A stretch of 64,000 bases of DNA from Roseomonas aeriglobus. GTDB taxonomy: Bacteria > Pseudomonadota > Alphaproteobacteria > Sphingomonadales > Sphingomonadaceae. This document shows positions 9,233-19,915 of the stretch, in pieces; the first letter of the stretch is position 1; every line of letters begins with the position of its first letter. The notes beneath the pieces were generated by a model. It had not been told where the DNA came from. It saw nothing but the letters and a program-made list of their open reading frames with translations, and ran no database searches. The translations under genes were made by a program, and so were the position numbers. The stretch spans positions 2,232,001 through 2,296,000 of the forward strand of contig JAFHKN010000002.1 in the NCBI GenBank assembly GCA_016937575.1, given 5' to 3'.

Positions 9233-10696
9233 ATGAAGCGTAGCATGACAGCGGCCCTGCTCGCGGCGAGCGTTTCCGCATGTACCGTGGGCCCCGATTA
9301 TCGCCCGCGAAGCGCCGAACAGCTTGGCGTGCCCGCGACCTTCTCCGTCCCCGCGACCCCGACGCGTGAGGATCTGACACAGTGGTGGACGCGGTTCGAC
9401 GACCCGTTGCTCCAGCGCCTGGTCGCCTCTGCCGCCGACACCAATCTGGACGTCGCACAGGCCGTTGCCCGACTGCGGCAAGCGCGCGAGGCGCTGGTCC
9501 AGTCGCGGGCACAGCTGCTCCCGAACATCACCGGATCGGGCGGCTATACGCGCAACCAGAATCTGATCGGCGGATCGTCGACGATCGTGCTGCCCGACGG
9601 CACCGTTACCAACATTTCGCGCGGCAATTCGAACAACTTCCAGCTCGGCGCCAGCGTCTCCTACCAGCTCGGGTTGTTCGGCGAGATTCGCCGGACGGTG
9701 GAGGCGAGCGGCGCCGATTATCAGGCGTCGGGGTACAATCTTGCCACCGTCATCCTGTCGACCCAGGGCGAGATCGCACGCAACTATATTCTCGCGCGCG
9801 CGGCGCAGGCGCAGCTCGCCAACGCCCGCGCCAGCCTCGGTCTGCAGGACGACAATCTGCAGATCGCAGGGTTCCGGGTGCAGGCCGGGCTCGTCTCCAG
9901 CCTCGACCGCGAACAGGCGCGGTCGCAGCGCGCGCAGACCGCCGCGACCATCCCAACGCTGGAGGCGAACTATAATAACGCGGTGTCGCGGATCGGCGTG
10001 CTGACCGGACAGGCGCCGGGCGCGCTGAAGGCGGAGCTGGCGGCCGCCCGCCCGATCCCGAAAGGGCCATCGGTCGTCGGCGCCGGCATTCCGGCCGACG
10101 TCCTGCGGCAAAGGCCCGACGTGCTGGCCGCCGAACGCTCGCTTGCCGCTGCAACGGCGCGGATCGGTGTGGCCCAGGCCGAACTCTACCCGGCGCTTGC
10201 GATCAGCGGCAATATCAACACCAATGCATCCGCGATCGGCGGCTTGTTCGATACCGTTATCGGATCGCTCTTCTCCGGCGTGACGCAGCTGATCTTCGAC
10301 GGCGGACGGGCGCGGGCACAGGTGCGCTCCAACGAAGCAGCTGCCGATGCCGCGCTGGCGGCGTACAAGGGCACGGTGCTGACCGCGCTGGAGGATGTCG
10401 AAACCGCGATCGTCGCGCTCGACACCGCTCGCGCCCGCCAGCGCGAGTTCGCGACCGCCCTCGACGCGGCAAATGCAACCGCCCTGCTCGCGCGGCTGCA
10501 ATATCGCTCGGGACTGACCGATTTCATCACGCTGACCCAGGCCGAAACGTCGCTGCTGAGCGCACGCAACGGTTTGACGAGCGCGCAGTCGGACGAAGCG
10601 ACGGCACTCGTCCAGCTCTATCTCGCGCTCGGCGGCGGCTGGGATGCCGCGGCCGGCGCCCCCCAAGCCCCCGAACGCACGACGCAGGATCGCTGA
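9233..10696 (+). CDS. NodT/TolC-type outer-membrane efflux lipoprotein
   Basis: A 487-residue outer-membrane factor. The lipobox ASVSAC places the acylated cysteine at residue 17, and CTVGPDYRPR is the usual mature start of NodT-type factors. Two repeats of long Ala/Gln-rich helices (AVARLRQAREALVQSRAQLLPNI; GVAQAELYPALAIS) and LTDFITLTQAETSLLSARN are characteristic of the trimeric channel-tunnel. It would form the exit duct for the MacAB-like pump encoded next. The start ATG 9233 was chosen because it begins the signal peptide. Its stop and the next ATG overlap (TGATG), indicating coupling. Confidence 0.92.
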   Translation: MKRSMTAALLAASVSACTVGPDYRPRSAEQLGVPATFSVPATPTREDLTQWWTRFDDPLLQRLVASAADTNLDVAQAVARLRQAREALVQSRAQLLPNITGSGGYTRNQNLIGGSSTIVLPDGTVTNISRGNSNNFQLGASVSYQLGLFGEIRRTVEASGADYQASGYNLATVILSTQGEIARNYILARAAQAQLANARASLGLQDDNLQIAGFRVQAGLVSSLDREQARSQRAQTAATIPTLEANYNNAVSRIGVLTGQAPGALKAELAAARPIPKGPSVVGAGIPADVLRQRPDVLAAERSLAAATARIGVAQAELYPALAISGNINTNASAIGGLFDTVIGSLFSGVTQLIFDGGRARAQVRSNEAAADAALAAYKGTVLTALEDVETAIVALDTARARQREFATALDAANATALLARLQYRSGLTDFITLTQAETSLLSARNGLTSAQSDEATALVQLYLALGGGWDAAAGAPQAPERTTQDR

Positions 10697-12093
10697 TGGC
10701 CACGACCACCGAATCGACCGACGATTTCTTGGGCGTGAAGCCCGTGAAGCCGTGGCGCCGCTACGCCAAATGGGCCGCGATCATCGTCGGCGTCATCCTG
10801 CTCGGCCTGCTCGTCAGCCGCTGTTTCCGCGGGGACGCGGCGCCCGAATATTCGACCGAGGCTGCCAAGCGCGGCGACCTGACCGTGTCGGTGTCGGCAA
10901 CGGGCAAGCTCGCCCCGACCAACCAGGTCACGGTCGGCTCGCAGCTGTCGGGTCTGGTCACCCGGGTCGTGGTCGACGTCAACGACCGGGTGGTCGCGGG
11001 GCAGGCGCTCGCGCTGATCGATCCTGAACAGATCGACGATCAGATTCGCGCCAGCCAGGCGCAAATCGCCGCCAACCAGGCCCAGGTCGCCCAGGCGAGC
11101 GCGACGGTTGCCGAATCCCAGGCACAGCTGAACCGCCTGGAAGAGGTCTATCGCCTGTCGAACAAGCGCGTGCCGTCCGAAGCCGAATTGCAGACCGGCC
11201 GCGCGAACTATCAGCGCGCACTGGCCGCACTGCGGGCCGCCCAGGCCAATGTGACCGCGGCGCAAGCGCAGCTGGCTCAGTCGCAGACCCAGCGTCAGCG
11301 CGCGATCATCCGTTCGCCGGTTTCGGGCGTCGTCCTCGCCCGCGCGGTCGATCCCGGCCAGACGGTCGCGGCGTCGTTCAACACGCCGACCTTGTTCGTG
11401 ATCGCCGAAGACCTGTCGAAAATGAAGCTGGAGGTCTCGATCGACGAGGCTGACGTCGGCGAAGTGAAGGTCGGGCAGAAGGCGAGCTTCACCGTCGACG
11501 CCTTCCCGGGCCGCACTTTCCCCGCGGAGATCACGCGGGTCGATCTCGGCTCCAATCTGACCGTCAGCAGCGCTTCGGCGTCGAGCAGTACGACCACGGC
11601 ATCGACGACGGGCCAGGTCGTCTCCTACGCGGCCGACCTGAGCGTCGCCAATCCGGACCTGACGCTGCGTCCCGGCATGACCGCGACCGCGGATATCGTG
11701 ACGACGCAGAAGCAGAATGTGCTGCTGGTCCCCAACGCTGCGCTCCGCTTCCGCCCGTCGACCGGCCAGGGTGGCGACAGCGGGATCGCAGGATCGTTAG
11801 TGATGCGCGGGCCGCGGCGCGGCGGCAACGCCGAACGCCAGGTTCGCACCGGCCGCGGCGCGCAGCAGACAGTCTATGTCAAGGGCGCCGACGGGACGCC
11901 GCAGCAGGTCCGCGTCGTCACCGGTGACACCAACGGCCAGATGACCGAAGTCGTCGGCGGCGACCTGAAGCCTGGCATGCAGGTCATCACCGGCCAGATG
12001 GCGAGCGGTGCGGACACGCAGACCAAGGGTGGCGGCTCGGGCCGGCGCGGCGGTGGTGGCGCGGGCGGCGGAGGCGGCCAGCGTGGGCAGTAA
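10696..12093 (+). CDS. macA: MacA-type periplasmic adaptor of ABC efflux pump
   Basis: A 465-residue membrane-fusion protein. One inner-membrane anchor (residues about 20-40) is followed by the barrel/lipoyl half motif TGKLAPTNQVTVGSQLSG, a long Gln/Ala coiled-coil hairpin (about residues 115-200, SQAQIAANQAQVAQ) and the second lipoyl half (IRSPVSGVVLARAVDPGQTV). The C terminus ends in an unusual run of Gly and Arg. GSQLSG plus the downstream MacB-like genes make this the adaptor between inner-membrane transporter and outer-membrane factor; the RND-type adaptor family is the alternative, but no RND pump is present. The symbol reflects architecture, not proven substrate. Confidence 0.87.
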   Translation: MATTTESTDDFLGVKPVKPWRRYAKWAAIIVGVILLGLLVSRCFRGDAAPEYSTEAAKRGDLTVSVSATGKLAPTNQVTVGSQLSGLVTRVVVDVNDRVVAGQALALIDPEQIDDQIRASQAQIAANQAQVAQASATVAESQAQLNRLEEVYRLSNKRVPSEAELQTGRANYQRALAALRAAQANVTAAQAQLAQSQTQRQRAIIRSPVSGVVLARAVDPGQTVAASFNTPTLFVIAEDLSKMKLEVSIDEADVGEVKVGQKASFTVDAFPGRTFPAEITRVDLGSNLTVSSASASSSTTTASTTGQVVSYAADLSVANPDLTLRPGMTATADIVTTQKQNVLLVPNAALRFRPSTGQGGDSGIAGSLVMRGPRRGGNAERQVRTGRGAQQTVYVKGADGTPQQVRVVTGDTNGQMTEVVGGDLKPGMQVITGQMASGADTQTKGGGSGRRGGGGAGGGGGQRGQ

Positions 12094-12105
12094 GGCACTT
12101 CTAAA

Positions 12106-12278
12106 GCCTTCTCCCCTTCAGGGGAGTTTCGGGTCGCTTGTGCCCCCGGCACAAGCTCAACATCGCGGGGCGACGTTGACCCGAAACTGGTTGGGAGAGG
12201 GGGCGGTGTCTCACCGAGACCAGCTCTTGTTGACAGGGCCCTCTCCCCGACCCTCTCCCCGGAAGCGGGGAGAGGGAG
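12106..12278. repeat. Palindromic repeat, family C copy 1, inside efflux operon
   Basis: Occupies nearly all of the 186-bp gap between adaptor and ATPase genes. It contains CCTTCTCCCCTTCAGGGGAG, a long dyad (CAGTTTCGGGT-like arms near 12124 and 12178), a GTCTCACCGAGACC hairpin near 12208-12221 and the ending CTCCCCGGAAGCGGGGAGAG at 12256-12275. The last purine run (GGGAGAGGGAG) lies 4 to 14 bases before the next ATG and can serve as its ribosome-binding site. Related elements lie at 12985 and 39334. Confidence 0.82.
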
Positions 12279-12279
12279 A

Positions 12280-12978
12280 ATGAGCATCATCTCCCTCCGC
12301 AACGTCACCAAGACCTACGGTACCGGCGCGACGATGTTCCAGGCGCTGAAGGGCGTCGACCTCGATATCGATGCGGGCGATTTTGTCGCGGTCATGGGTC
12401 CGTCGGGGTCGGGCAAGTCGACGACGATGAACATCCTCGGCTGTCTCGACGTGCCGACCGGCGGGACGTTCCTGTTCCGCGGCCACCATATCGAAACGCT
12501 GACCCGCGACCAGCGCGCGCTGCTGCGTCGCAAATATCTCGGCTTCGTCTTCCAGGGCTTCAACCTGCTCTCGCGCACCTCGGCGCTGGAGAATGTCGAA
12601 CTGCCCCTGCTCTACCGCGGCGAGGACAAAAAGACGCGGCACGATCTCGGCATGGCCGCGCTCGACAAGGTCGGCCTGGCGAACTGGTGGGATCACACCC
12701 CCGCCGAACTGTCCGGCGGCCAGCAGCAGCGCGTCGCCATCGCCCGCGCGATCGTGACCCAGCCCGACGTGCTGCTGGCGGACGAACCGACGGGGAACCT
12801 CGATTCGGAGCGATCGGTCGAAATCATGGAATTGCTGACCGACCTCAACCGCAACTCCGGCATTACCGTGCTGATGGTCACCCACGAACCCGACATGGCG
12901 GCGTTCGCGCGGACGATCGTGCATTTCAAGGATGGGCTGGTCGAGCGTATCGAACGCAGCGCGGAGGTTGCGGCGTGA
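12280..12978 (+). CDS. MacB-type ABC transporter ATPase
   Basis: A 232-residue nucleotide-binding protein of the LolD/MacB type: Walker A GPSGSGKST at residues 40-48, Q-loop in FVFQGFNLL, signature LSGGQQQR from residue 144, Walker B VLLADEPTGNLD and the switch histidine in MVTHEPDMA. In E. coli MacB the ATPase and permease are fused; here they are separate proteins, as in many alphaproteobacteria. ATP hydrolysis would drive a mechanotransmission pump exporting macrolides, peptides or other periplasmic substrates through the neighbouring adaptor and outer-membrane factor. Confidence 0.94.
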   Translation: MSIISLRNVTKTYGTGATMFQALKGVDLDIDAGDFVAVMGPSGSGKSTTMNILGCLDVPTGGTFLFRGHHIETLTRDQRALLRRKYLGFVFQGFNLLSRTSALENVELPLLYRGEDKKTRHDLGMAALDKVGLANWWDHTPAELSGGQQQRVAIARAIVTQPDVLLADEPTGNLDSERSVEIMELLTDLNRNSGITVLMVTHEPDMAAFARTIVHFKDGLVERIERSAEVAA

Positions 12979-12984
12979 GTGGCC

Positions 12985-13183
12985 CTATTCCCCCTCGCCC
13001 CCCAAAGGTGGGAGAGGGTTGCGCAGACTTGGCGGCTTCGCCGCCTAGTCGGAGCTGGGTGAGGGGGAAGCGGCGCACCGCGCCGCGCGCGCCGATGGCG
13101 CGCTCGACCCCTCTCCAAGCTCCGCTAACGCGCAAGCGCGCAAGCTTCGCTATCCTCCCGCCTCTCCGGGGGGAGGGAAAGTA
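12985..13183. repeat. Composite palindromic repeat, family C-like, inside efflux operon
   Basis: A 200-bp spacer between the ATPase and permease genes filled with hairpin-forming sequence: CCCCTCGCCCCCC and GGGAGAGGG, GGCGGCTTCGCCGCC at 13031-13045, GCGCGCGCCGATGGCGCGC, CGCGCAAGCGCG, and CTCTCCGGGGGGAG near the end. Its termini match the other family C copies but the middle differs, so it looks like a mosaic. The purine-rich end lies a few bases before the permease ATG. Confidence 0.7.
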
Positions 13184-13188
13184 GGGTC

Positions 13189-14397
<1,209 letters not shown>

Positions 14398-14422
14398 GAT
14401 AGAGCCGCCACCTCCACGCCGT

Positions 14423-14516
14423 TATCCCCGCGGAGGCGGGGATCAATTGATGGAGAGCATGCGGCTCCTTTTGTGAAGTCAGCCAGAATTCATCCCCGCC
14501 TGCGCGGGGATGACGG
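14423..14516. repeat. Palindromic intergenic repeat, family A copy 2
   Basis: Two hairpins, ATCCCCGCGGAGGCGGGGAT and ATCCCCGCCTGCGCGGGGAT, around a spacer that keeps GTCAGCCAGAATT but diverges in its first half. It sits between the convergent efflux permease and MocA-like genes, the same context as the other copies. Confidence 0.88.
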
Positions 14517-14533
14517 GTGACCTGGCGCGCGCC

Positions 14534-15139
14534 TCACCCTTGCGGGCGCGTAATCGTGAGCTCCGGCGCATGGACCAGCGCGCGCAGCGCTTCCAGATCC
14601 TCCGGCGTGTCGATGTCGATCAGCTCGGCCGGCGAGGTCACGACATGCTTGCCCGCCTTCACCAGCTCGCGCGCGCCGGCGTCGCCTTCCAGCGTCGTCA
14701 GGAAGTCGAACCGGCCGGCCCCGAACAAAGCCGGCGGACGCGGCTGGGTGCCGTCGCTGGAGGCCACCACGGCGTCGTTCGAATCCGCGGCGTCGAGCAG
14801 GCGATAGATGTGCGCCGCCGTTACCCGCGGCATGTCGGCAAGCGCGATGAGCACGGCCTTCGCGCCCTCCGCCTTCGCACATTCGACGCCCATCCGGACC
14901 GACCGCGCCATGCCGTCTTCCGGCTGGTCGTTGTGGACGACACGGTACCCACGGAAATCGAGCGAGCAATCGTCACGCACCACGAAGCGCTGCTTGAACG
15001 GAATGCTTTCCAGCGCCGTCACGACGTGCAGCCCGACCGGCTTGCCGAGGAACTCCGCCTCCAGCTTGTTGCCCCCGCCGAACCGCGAGGAGCGACCCGC
15101 GGCAAGCAGGATCAGGACGACATCCTCAGCGGCGATCAT
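14534..15139 (-). CDS. mocA: MocA-like molybdenum cofactor cytidylyltransferase
   Basis: A 201-residue nucleotidyltransferase of the MobA/GlmU fold. The N-terminal LLAAGRSSRFGGGNKL is the NTP-binding loop, ALADMPRV carries the metal-binding aspartate, and the C-terminal PAELIDIDTPEDLEAL is the usual end of MocA proteins. MocA converts Mo-molybdopterin plus CTP to the cytosine dinucleotide cofactor used by xanthine-oxidase-family enzymes. Being last in the operon with such an enzyme makes this role more likely than MobA guanylyl transfer. It overlaps xdhC by 14 bases. Confidence 0.85.
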   Translation of the reverse strand: MIAAEDVVLILLAAGRSSRFGGGNKLEAEFLGKPVGLHVVTALESIPFKQRFVVRDDCSLDFRGYRVVHNDQPEDGMARSVRMGVECAKAEGAKAVLIALADMPRVTAAHIYRLLDAADSNDAVVASSDGTQPRPPALFGAGRFDFLTTLEGDAGARELVKAGKHVVTSPAELIDIDTPEDLEALRALVHAPELTITRPQG

Positions 15140-16055
15140 GGTTGAAGGCTCCTATCATGGCGGCGGCGATCGACAACGCGATCTCCGCCGGTCCGACCGC
15201 GCCGATATCGAGCCCGACGGGCCCGTCGACGCGGTCGATCTGCGCATCGGCAAGCCCCGCCGCGGCCAGCCGTTCGCGTCGCGCGGCGTGGCTGCGACGG
15301 CTGCCGAGCGCACCGACATAGGCCGCATCGGTGGCGAGCGCGGCGATCAGCGCGGGATCGTCGATCTTGGTGTCGTGACTGAGCGTCACGACGGCTGTCG
15401 ACGGGCCCGGCGTGTAGGCGGCGACCGCTTCGTCGGGCCAGCGATCGTCGAGCGTGACGCCGGGAAAGCGTTCCTCGGTCAGGAAGCGCGCGCGCGGATC
15501 GATGACGACGGTACGGATGCCGAGCGTGGTGGCCAGAGCGCTGAGCGACTGCGCGATCTGTACCGCGCCGACGATCAGCAACATCCGCGGCGGGTCGTAG
15601 CGGTTGAGAAAGACCTCTCCCGTCTCGAGCGGGCGCAGATCGCTGTGCCCGGTCGTCAGATCGGTCGCGACGACCAGTCCCCTGCCCTCGGCGCGCGCGT
15701 CGTCGATGCGATCGAACAATTCGGGGTCGAAGCCCTCCGCCGACACCGGTTGGACCAGCACGGCTATCTCGCCGCCGCACGGCAGGCCGACCTCCCAGGC
15801 CGCGGCATCGGCCACGCCGTAGCGTTTGACGACCGCAGGCGCGCCAGCGATGACCTCGGCGGCGGTCGCGAGGATATCGGTTTCGACGCAACCGCCGGAC
15901 ACCGATCCTTCGAACCGGCCGTCGGCGTGGACGAGCATGTGGCTGCCGCGCGGGCGTGGTGCCGACCCCCAGGTCGATACCACGGTCGCAAGCGCGAGCG
16001 GCGCGTCCTTCCACGCCCGCGCGGCGGCGAGCACGCTGTCGTTATCGGCCACCAA
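15126..16055 (-). CDS. XdhC/CoxF family molybdoenzyme maturation protein
   Basis: A 309-residue protein with the XdhC N-terminal motif STWGSAPRPRGSHMLVHADG followed by GSVSGGCVETDI, then a Rossmann-like C-terminal domain (LLIVGAVQIAQSLSALA; VVTLSHDTKIDDPAL; YVGALGSRRSHAARRERL). XdhC-type chaperones bind the molybdenum cofactor, support its sulfuration and insert it into the large subunit. The equivalent in E. coli paoABCD is PaoD. It follows the large subunit gene with an 99-bp gap containing a palindromic repeat, and overlaps mocA. The role is well supported by context. Confidence 0.9.
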   Translation of the reverse strand: MVADNDSVLAAARAWKDAPLALATVVSTWGSAPRPRGSHMLVHADGRFEGSVSGGCVETDILATAAEVIAGAPAVVKRYGVADAAAWEVGLPCGGEIAVLVQPVSAEGFDPELFDRIDDARAEGRGLVVATDLTTGHSDLRPLETGEVFLNRYDPPRMLLIVGAVQIAQSLSALATTLGIRTVVIDPRARFLTEERFPGVTLDDRWPDEAVAAYTPGPSTAVVTLSHDTKIDDPALIAALATDAAYVGALGSRRSHAARRERLAAAGLADAQIDRVDGPVGLDIGAVGPAEIALSIAAAMIGAFNHDRR

Positions 16056-16061
16056 GTACCT

Positions 16062-16143
16062 CCGTGCTCCCGCGAAGGCGGGGGCCCAGGGTAACAGGGG
16101 AGATCGCTCGCGGCTCTAGGCTCCCGCCTTCGCGGGAGCACGG
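16062..16143. repeat. Palindromic repeat, family D, within molybdoenzyme operon
   Basis: An 82-bp inverted repeat with arms CCGTGCTCCCGCGAAGGCGG (16062-16081) and its near-exact complement at 16124-16143, each arm itself being a hairpin. It separates the large subunit gene from xdhC. A single arm-like palindrome with the same ends (CCGTGCTCC ... GGGCACGG) occurs at 55380-55407. Confidence 0.85.
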
Positions 16144-16154
16144 CATCGCGCAAT

Positions 16155-18374
16155 TCATACCTCGGGCAAGCCCGCCAGCAGCTTGTCGAGCGTGATCGGA
16201 TAGTCGCGCACGCGCACGCCGGTCGCATTGTAGATCGCGTTCGCGACCGCCGCGCCGGCGCCCGAAATACCGAGCTCGCCGATCCCCTTCGCCTGGAGCG
16301 GGTTCGCCCAGACGTCGCGTTCGGGCAGGAACTGGATGTCGATCATCGGCACGTCGGCGTTCACCGGCACATGATATTCGGCAAGGTCGTTGTTGACCAC
16401 ACGCCCGTCGCGCGGGTCGTGGACCAGTTCTTCGCTGAGCGCCGCGCCGATGCCGAACACGATCCCGCCGATACACTGCGATCGCGCTGTCTTTTCATTG
16501 AGGATACGCCCGGCGGCGAAGGTCGAATGCCAGCGCGTCACGCGGACCTCGCCCGATACCGCATTCACCCGCACCTCGCAGAAGTGCGCGCCATAGGAGG
16601 CCTGGGTATGGGTGTCCTCGTTCGATCCCGGCTTGATCGTCCCCTCTGCGCTCAGTCCCTCGCCGACCAGGTCGGTCAGCGGCACGCGACGGTTGCCGGC
16701 AATGGCGTGCCCGTCCTTCAGCGTCAGGCCGGCGGGTTCGCATTCCAGCTTTTCGCAGATCCGCTCGCGCAGTTTTTCCGCCGCCAGATAGACCGAACTG
16801 CCCGACGATCCGGCACCCCAGGACCCGCCCGATCCGGCACCCGACGGTGTGTCGGTGTCGCCCAGCTTCACCTCGACGCGATCGATCGGCAGCCCGAGCA
16901 GGTCCCCCGCGATCTGCGCCAGAATGGTATAGGTGCCGGTGCCGATGTCGGTCATGTCGGTTTCGACGATCGCCCCGCCCGCCGGCGTCAGGGTGACCCG
17001 CGCGGTCGATGGTTGGGCCATGTTGCTGCGGGTGGAGGCGGCCATGCCGGTACCGATCAGCCAATCGCCGTCACGTGACGTGCCGGGCTTGGCGGGGGCC
17101 CAGCCGAACGCCTTCGCGCCTTCGTCCAGGCAGTGCGACAGGTTGCGGGTCGAAAACGGCACGTCCTGCGTCGGATCGATATCGGTATCGTTGCGCTTGC
17201 GCAGCTCGACCGGATCGATCCCGGCGGCCTCGGCCAGCTCGTCCATAGCGCCCTCGAGCGCGAGCATGCCGACCGCTTCGCCCGGCGCACGCATCGATCC
17301 GGACATCAGCCAGTTCATCCGCACCGTATCATGCGTGATCCGCCGGTTCTCGCCCGCGTAGAGGAACTGGGTCGCCATGCCGACCGGCTCGAAGAAATCC
17401 TCGCCCGGCAGGTTGCTGACGATATTCTCGTGGATGACGGTCGTGAGCTTGCCCGAGGCATCGGCGCCCAGCGCCACGCGCTGGCGGGTGTTCGACCGGC
17501 GGACGGTCGCGTCGAACACCTGCTGGCGCGCCATCACGACCTTCACCGGCCGACCGACCTGCTTGGCAGCGATCGCCGCTGCGATGCCTTCGGTCGAGAT
17601 GCCGAGCTTCGATCCGAAACCGCCGCCAATGTAGCGTGCGACGATGCGGACCTGATCATCGGTCAGGTCGAGCGCGTCCATCAGCTGCTTCTTGTCCGAC
17701 GACGGCATCTGGAGCGAGCTGTAGAGCGTCAGCCGCCCGTCCGCGTCCCATGTCGCGATCGAGGCATGCGGCTCCATCGCCGCGCTGTTCTGGCTGGGCG
17801 TGGTCCACACCGCATCGACCTTCACCGTCGCTGCGGCGAGTGCGCCATCGGGATCGCCCGTTTCCTGATGCGGAGGCATCTGACTGGGCGGCGGTGTTTC
17901 GGCTTCGTCCAGGCGGCCGTCGAAATCGACGTCGGGCAGCCCTTCGACATAGTCGAACCGGACGAGGTGCGCGGCATCCCGCGCGATTTCGAAGCTCTCT
18001 GCCACGACAACCGCGACATGCTCGCCGAAATAATCGATATCCCGCACGCCCTGCGTCGGGGCCTCTTCCTCACCACCCTGTTGCGGATTGCGGGCGAAGG
18101 TGTCGAGATCGACGACGACGTCGATCACTCCTGGCACCGCCAGCGCGTCGTCCGCGATCACCGCGTTCAGCCGACCCTGGGCGAACGGTGCGCTGACGAG
18201 CACGCCGTACGCCATATCGTCGAGCGCATATTCCGCCGAATAGGTCGCACGGCCGGCGACCTTCAGCGGGCCGTCGACGCGGTCGATCGGCTTGCCGGTC
18301 AGTCCCTGCGGCGCGCCTTCAAGCAGGCTGTGTTCGATTGGCACGTCGAGTTGCAGCGTCTTGGTATCGGTCAT
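16155..18374 (-). CDS. paoC: PaoC-like molybdopterin-binding subunit, aldehyde oxidoreductase (xanthine oxidase family)
   Basis: A 739-residue large subunit. After [22 protein letters not shown] it shows [32 protein letters not shown] (cofactor-pocket region), [17 protein letters not shown], and the C-terminal [21 protein letters not shown] containing the catalytic Glu. The length and motifs match the PaoC/YagR group, which oxidise aromatic aldehydes to acids using MCD-type molybdenum cofactor. Its ATG overlaps the FAD subunit stop (ATGA), ensuring coupled synthesis. Substrate is inferred from family only. Confidence 0.92.
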   Translation of the reverse strand: MTDTKTLQLDVPIEHSLLEGAPQGLTGKPIDRVDGPLKVAGRATYSAEYALDDMAYGVLVSAPFAQGRLNAVIADDALAVPGVIDVVVDLDTFARNPQQGGEEEAPTQGVRDIDYFGEHVAVVVAESFEIARDAAHLVRFDYVEGLPDVDFDGRLDEAETPPPSQMPPHQETGDPDGALAAATVKVDAVWTTPSQNSAAMEPHASIATWDADGRLTLYSSLQMPSSDKKQLMDALDLTDDQVRIVARYIGGGFGSKLGISTEGIAAAIAAKQVGRPVKVVMARQQVFDATVRRSNTRQRVALGADASGKLTTVIHENIVSNLPGEDFFEPVGMATQFLYAGENRRITHDTVRMNWLMSGSMRAPGEAVGMLALEGAMDELAEAAGIDPVELRKRNDTDIDPTQDVPFSTRNLSHCLDEGAKAFGWAPAKPGTSRDGDWLIGTGMAASTRSNMAQPSTARVTLTPAGGAIVETDMTDIGTGTYTILAQIAGDLLGLPIDRVEVKLGDTDTPSGAGSGGSWGAGSSGSSVYLAAEKLRERICEKLECEPAGLTLKDGHAIAGNRRVPLTDLVGEGLSAEGTIKPGSNEDTHTQASYGAHFCEVRVNAVSGEVRVTRWHSTFAAGRILNEKTARSQCIGGIVFGIGAALSEELVHDPRDGRVVNNDLAEYHVPVNADVPMIDIQFLPERDVWANPLQAKGIGELGISGAGAAVANAIYNATGVRVRDYPITLDKLLAGLPEV

Positions 18375-19348
18375 GCCGCATCCTCCGTGAGCTCGCGCAG
18401 CACCGCGGTCAGCGTCCGGCGCGCGAGCGGGATCTTGAAGTCGTTCTCGCCATAGCCCTGTGCATCAGCGAGCAACGCGTCGGCTGCGGCGGCGAAGGCG
18501 GCATCGCCCGGCGCCTGCCCGACCAGCGCCGCCTCGACCGCAGCGTCGCGCCACGGCATCGGCCCGAGCCCGCCGAAGGCGAGCGACGCGGAGGCGATTT
18601 TCCCGTCCTCCACCGCAACGACGCCCGCGACGGACACCAGCGCAAAGGCATAGGAGGCGCGATCGCGCACCTTGCGATACGTCTGGCGACCGGCGGGCGG
18701 TGCGGGCAGTTCGACGTGGGTGATGAGCTCGCCCGGCTGCAACACCGTTTCGATCTGCGGCGTATCGCCCGGCAGGCGGTAGAAGTCCCTCAGCGGTATC
18801 CGCCGCCGATCGCCGCCCGGCGCCAGCGTCAGCACCACCGCGTCAAGCGCGCGCATCGCGACGGCCATGTCGCTCGGGTGAGTCGCGATACAGGCCTCCG
18901 ACGTGCCGAGGATCGCGAGAATGCGGTTGAAGCCCTCGCGGCCGTCGCAGCCGCTGCCGGGCTCGCGCTTGTTGCAGCGGGCATGCGTGTCGTAGAAATA
19001 CCCGCAGCGCGTCCTCTGGAGCAGATTGCCGCCGGTCGTTGCCTTGTTGCGCAACTGTCCCGATGCGCCGGCCAGCAAGGCGCGGCTGAGCACCGGGTAC
19101 CGATCGCGCACGCGGGGGTCGGCGGCAAGATCGGAATTGGGCACCAGCGCGCCGATGCGCAGCCCCCCGTCGTCGATTTTCTCGATTTCGGCTAGGTCGA
19201 GCCGGCTGATGTCGACCAGCTTCGCCGGCGTCTCGACCTGCAGCTTCATCAGGTCGAGCAGATTGGTCCCGCCGGCAATGAACCGCGCGCTCATATCCTG
19301 AACGGCGGCCTCGGGCGTGTCGGCGCGGGCATAGTCGAACAGCTTCAC
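18371..19348 (-). CDS. paoB: PaoB-like FAD-binding subunit with extra cysteine segment
   Basis: A 325-residue FAD subunit starting at GTG 19348, which overlaps the paoA stop (GTGA). FAD motifs are [13 protein letters not shown] and [14 protein letters not shown]. Between them and the C-terminal CO-dehydrogenase-like domain is the segment [14 protein letters not shown]...GSGC, whose cysteines correspond to the insertion that binds a [4Fe-4S] cluster in E. coli PaoB. It passes electrons from the molybdenum site and 2Fe-2S clusters to an acceptor. A longer reading to 19561 runs antiparallel-frame inside paoA and is not the real start. Confidence 0.9.
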   Translation of the reverse strand: MKLFDYARADTPEAAVQDMSARFIAGGTNLLDLMKLQVETPAKLVDISRLDLAEIEKIDDGGLRIGALVPNSDLAADPRVRDRYPVLSRALLAGASGQLRNKATTGGNLLQRTRCGYFYDTHARCNKREPGSGCDGREGFNRILAILGTSEACIATHPSDMAVAMRALDAVVLTLAPGGDRRRIPLRDFYRLPGDTPQIETVLQPGELITHVELPAPPAGRQTYRKVRDRASYAFALVSVAGVVAVEDGKIASASLAFGGLGPMPWRDAAVEAALVGQAPGDAAFAAAADALLADAQGYGENDFKIPLARRTLTAVLRELTEDAA

Positions 19349-19845
19349 TTCGCGCCCTCCCAAACCTGGCGAATTGCGTCGCGGATATTCGGGTAGGCGG
19401 AGCAGCGGCAGAGGTTGCCGCTCATCCGCTCGGCGATCTCGCCGTCTTCCAGCACGACGTCGCCGGACAGGTCGTCGCTGACATGGCTCGGCCAGCCCTT
19501 CTTCGCTTCGTCCATCATGCCGACCGCGGAACAGATCTGCCCCGGCGTACAGTATCCGCACTGGAAGCCGTCATGGGCGACGAACGCCGCCTGCAACGGG
19601 TGGAGGTCGTCCGGCGAACCGAGACCCTCGATCGTCACGATCTCGTCATCCTGATGCATTACGGCGAGCGTCAGGCAGCTGTTGATGCGACGGCCGTTCA
19701 CCAGCACGGTGCACGCCCCGCATTGGCCGTGGTCGCAACCCTTCTTGGTGCCCGTCAGCTGAAGATGCTCGCGCAGAACGTCGAGCAGCGAGGCGCGGAT
19801 ATCGGGATCGGCCTCGTGCCGCTCGCCGTTGATCGTGAAGTGCAT
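19345..19845 (-). CDS. paoA: PaoA-like 2Fe-2S subunit of aldehyde oxidoreductase
   Basis: A 166-residue two-cluster ferredoxin subunit. Plant-type cluster ligands are Cys37, Cys42, Cys45 and Cys57 ([17 protein letters not shown]); the second cluster uses Cys96, Cys99, Cys146 and Cys148 ([17 protein letters not shown]). It heads the operon. Unlike E. coli PaoA, which has a Tat leader, this protein begins directly with [15 protein letters not shown] and no in-frame upstream start exists, so the enzyme is predicted to be cytoplasmic. Confidence 0.94.
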   Translation of the reverse strand: MHFTINGERHEADPDIRASLLDVLREHLQLTGTKKGCDHGQCGACTVLVNGRRINSCLTLAVMHQDDEIVTIEGLGSPDDLHPLQAAFVAHDGFQCGYCTPGQICSAVGMMDEAKKGWPSHVSDDLSGDVVLEDGEIAERMSGNLCRCSAYPNIRDAIRQVWEGAK

Positions 19846-19915
19846 GGTCAGCTGGTCCCGTGATGATAAGCTGGCTAACGCACCTTAACTCCCCGGGTTT
19901 CCATGGAGCACGCGA

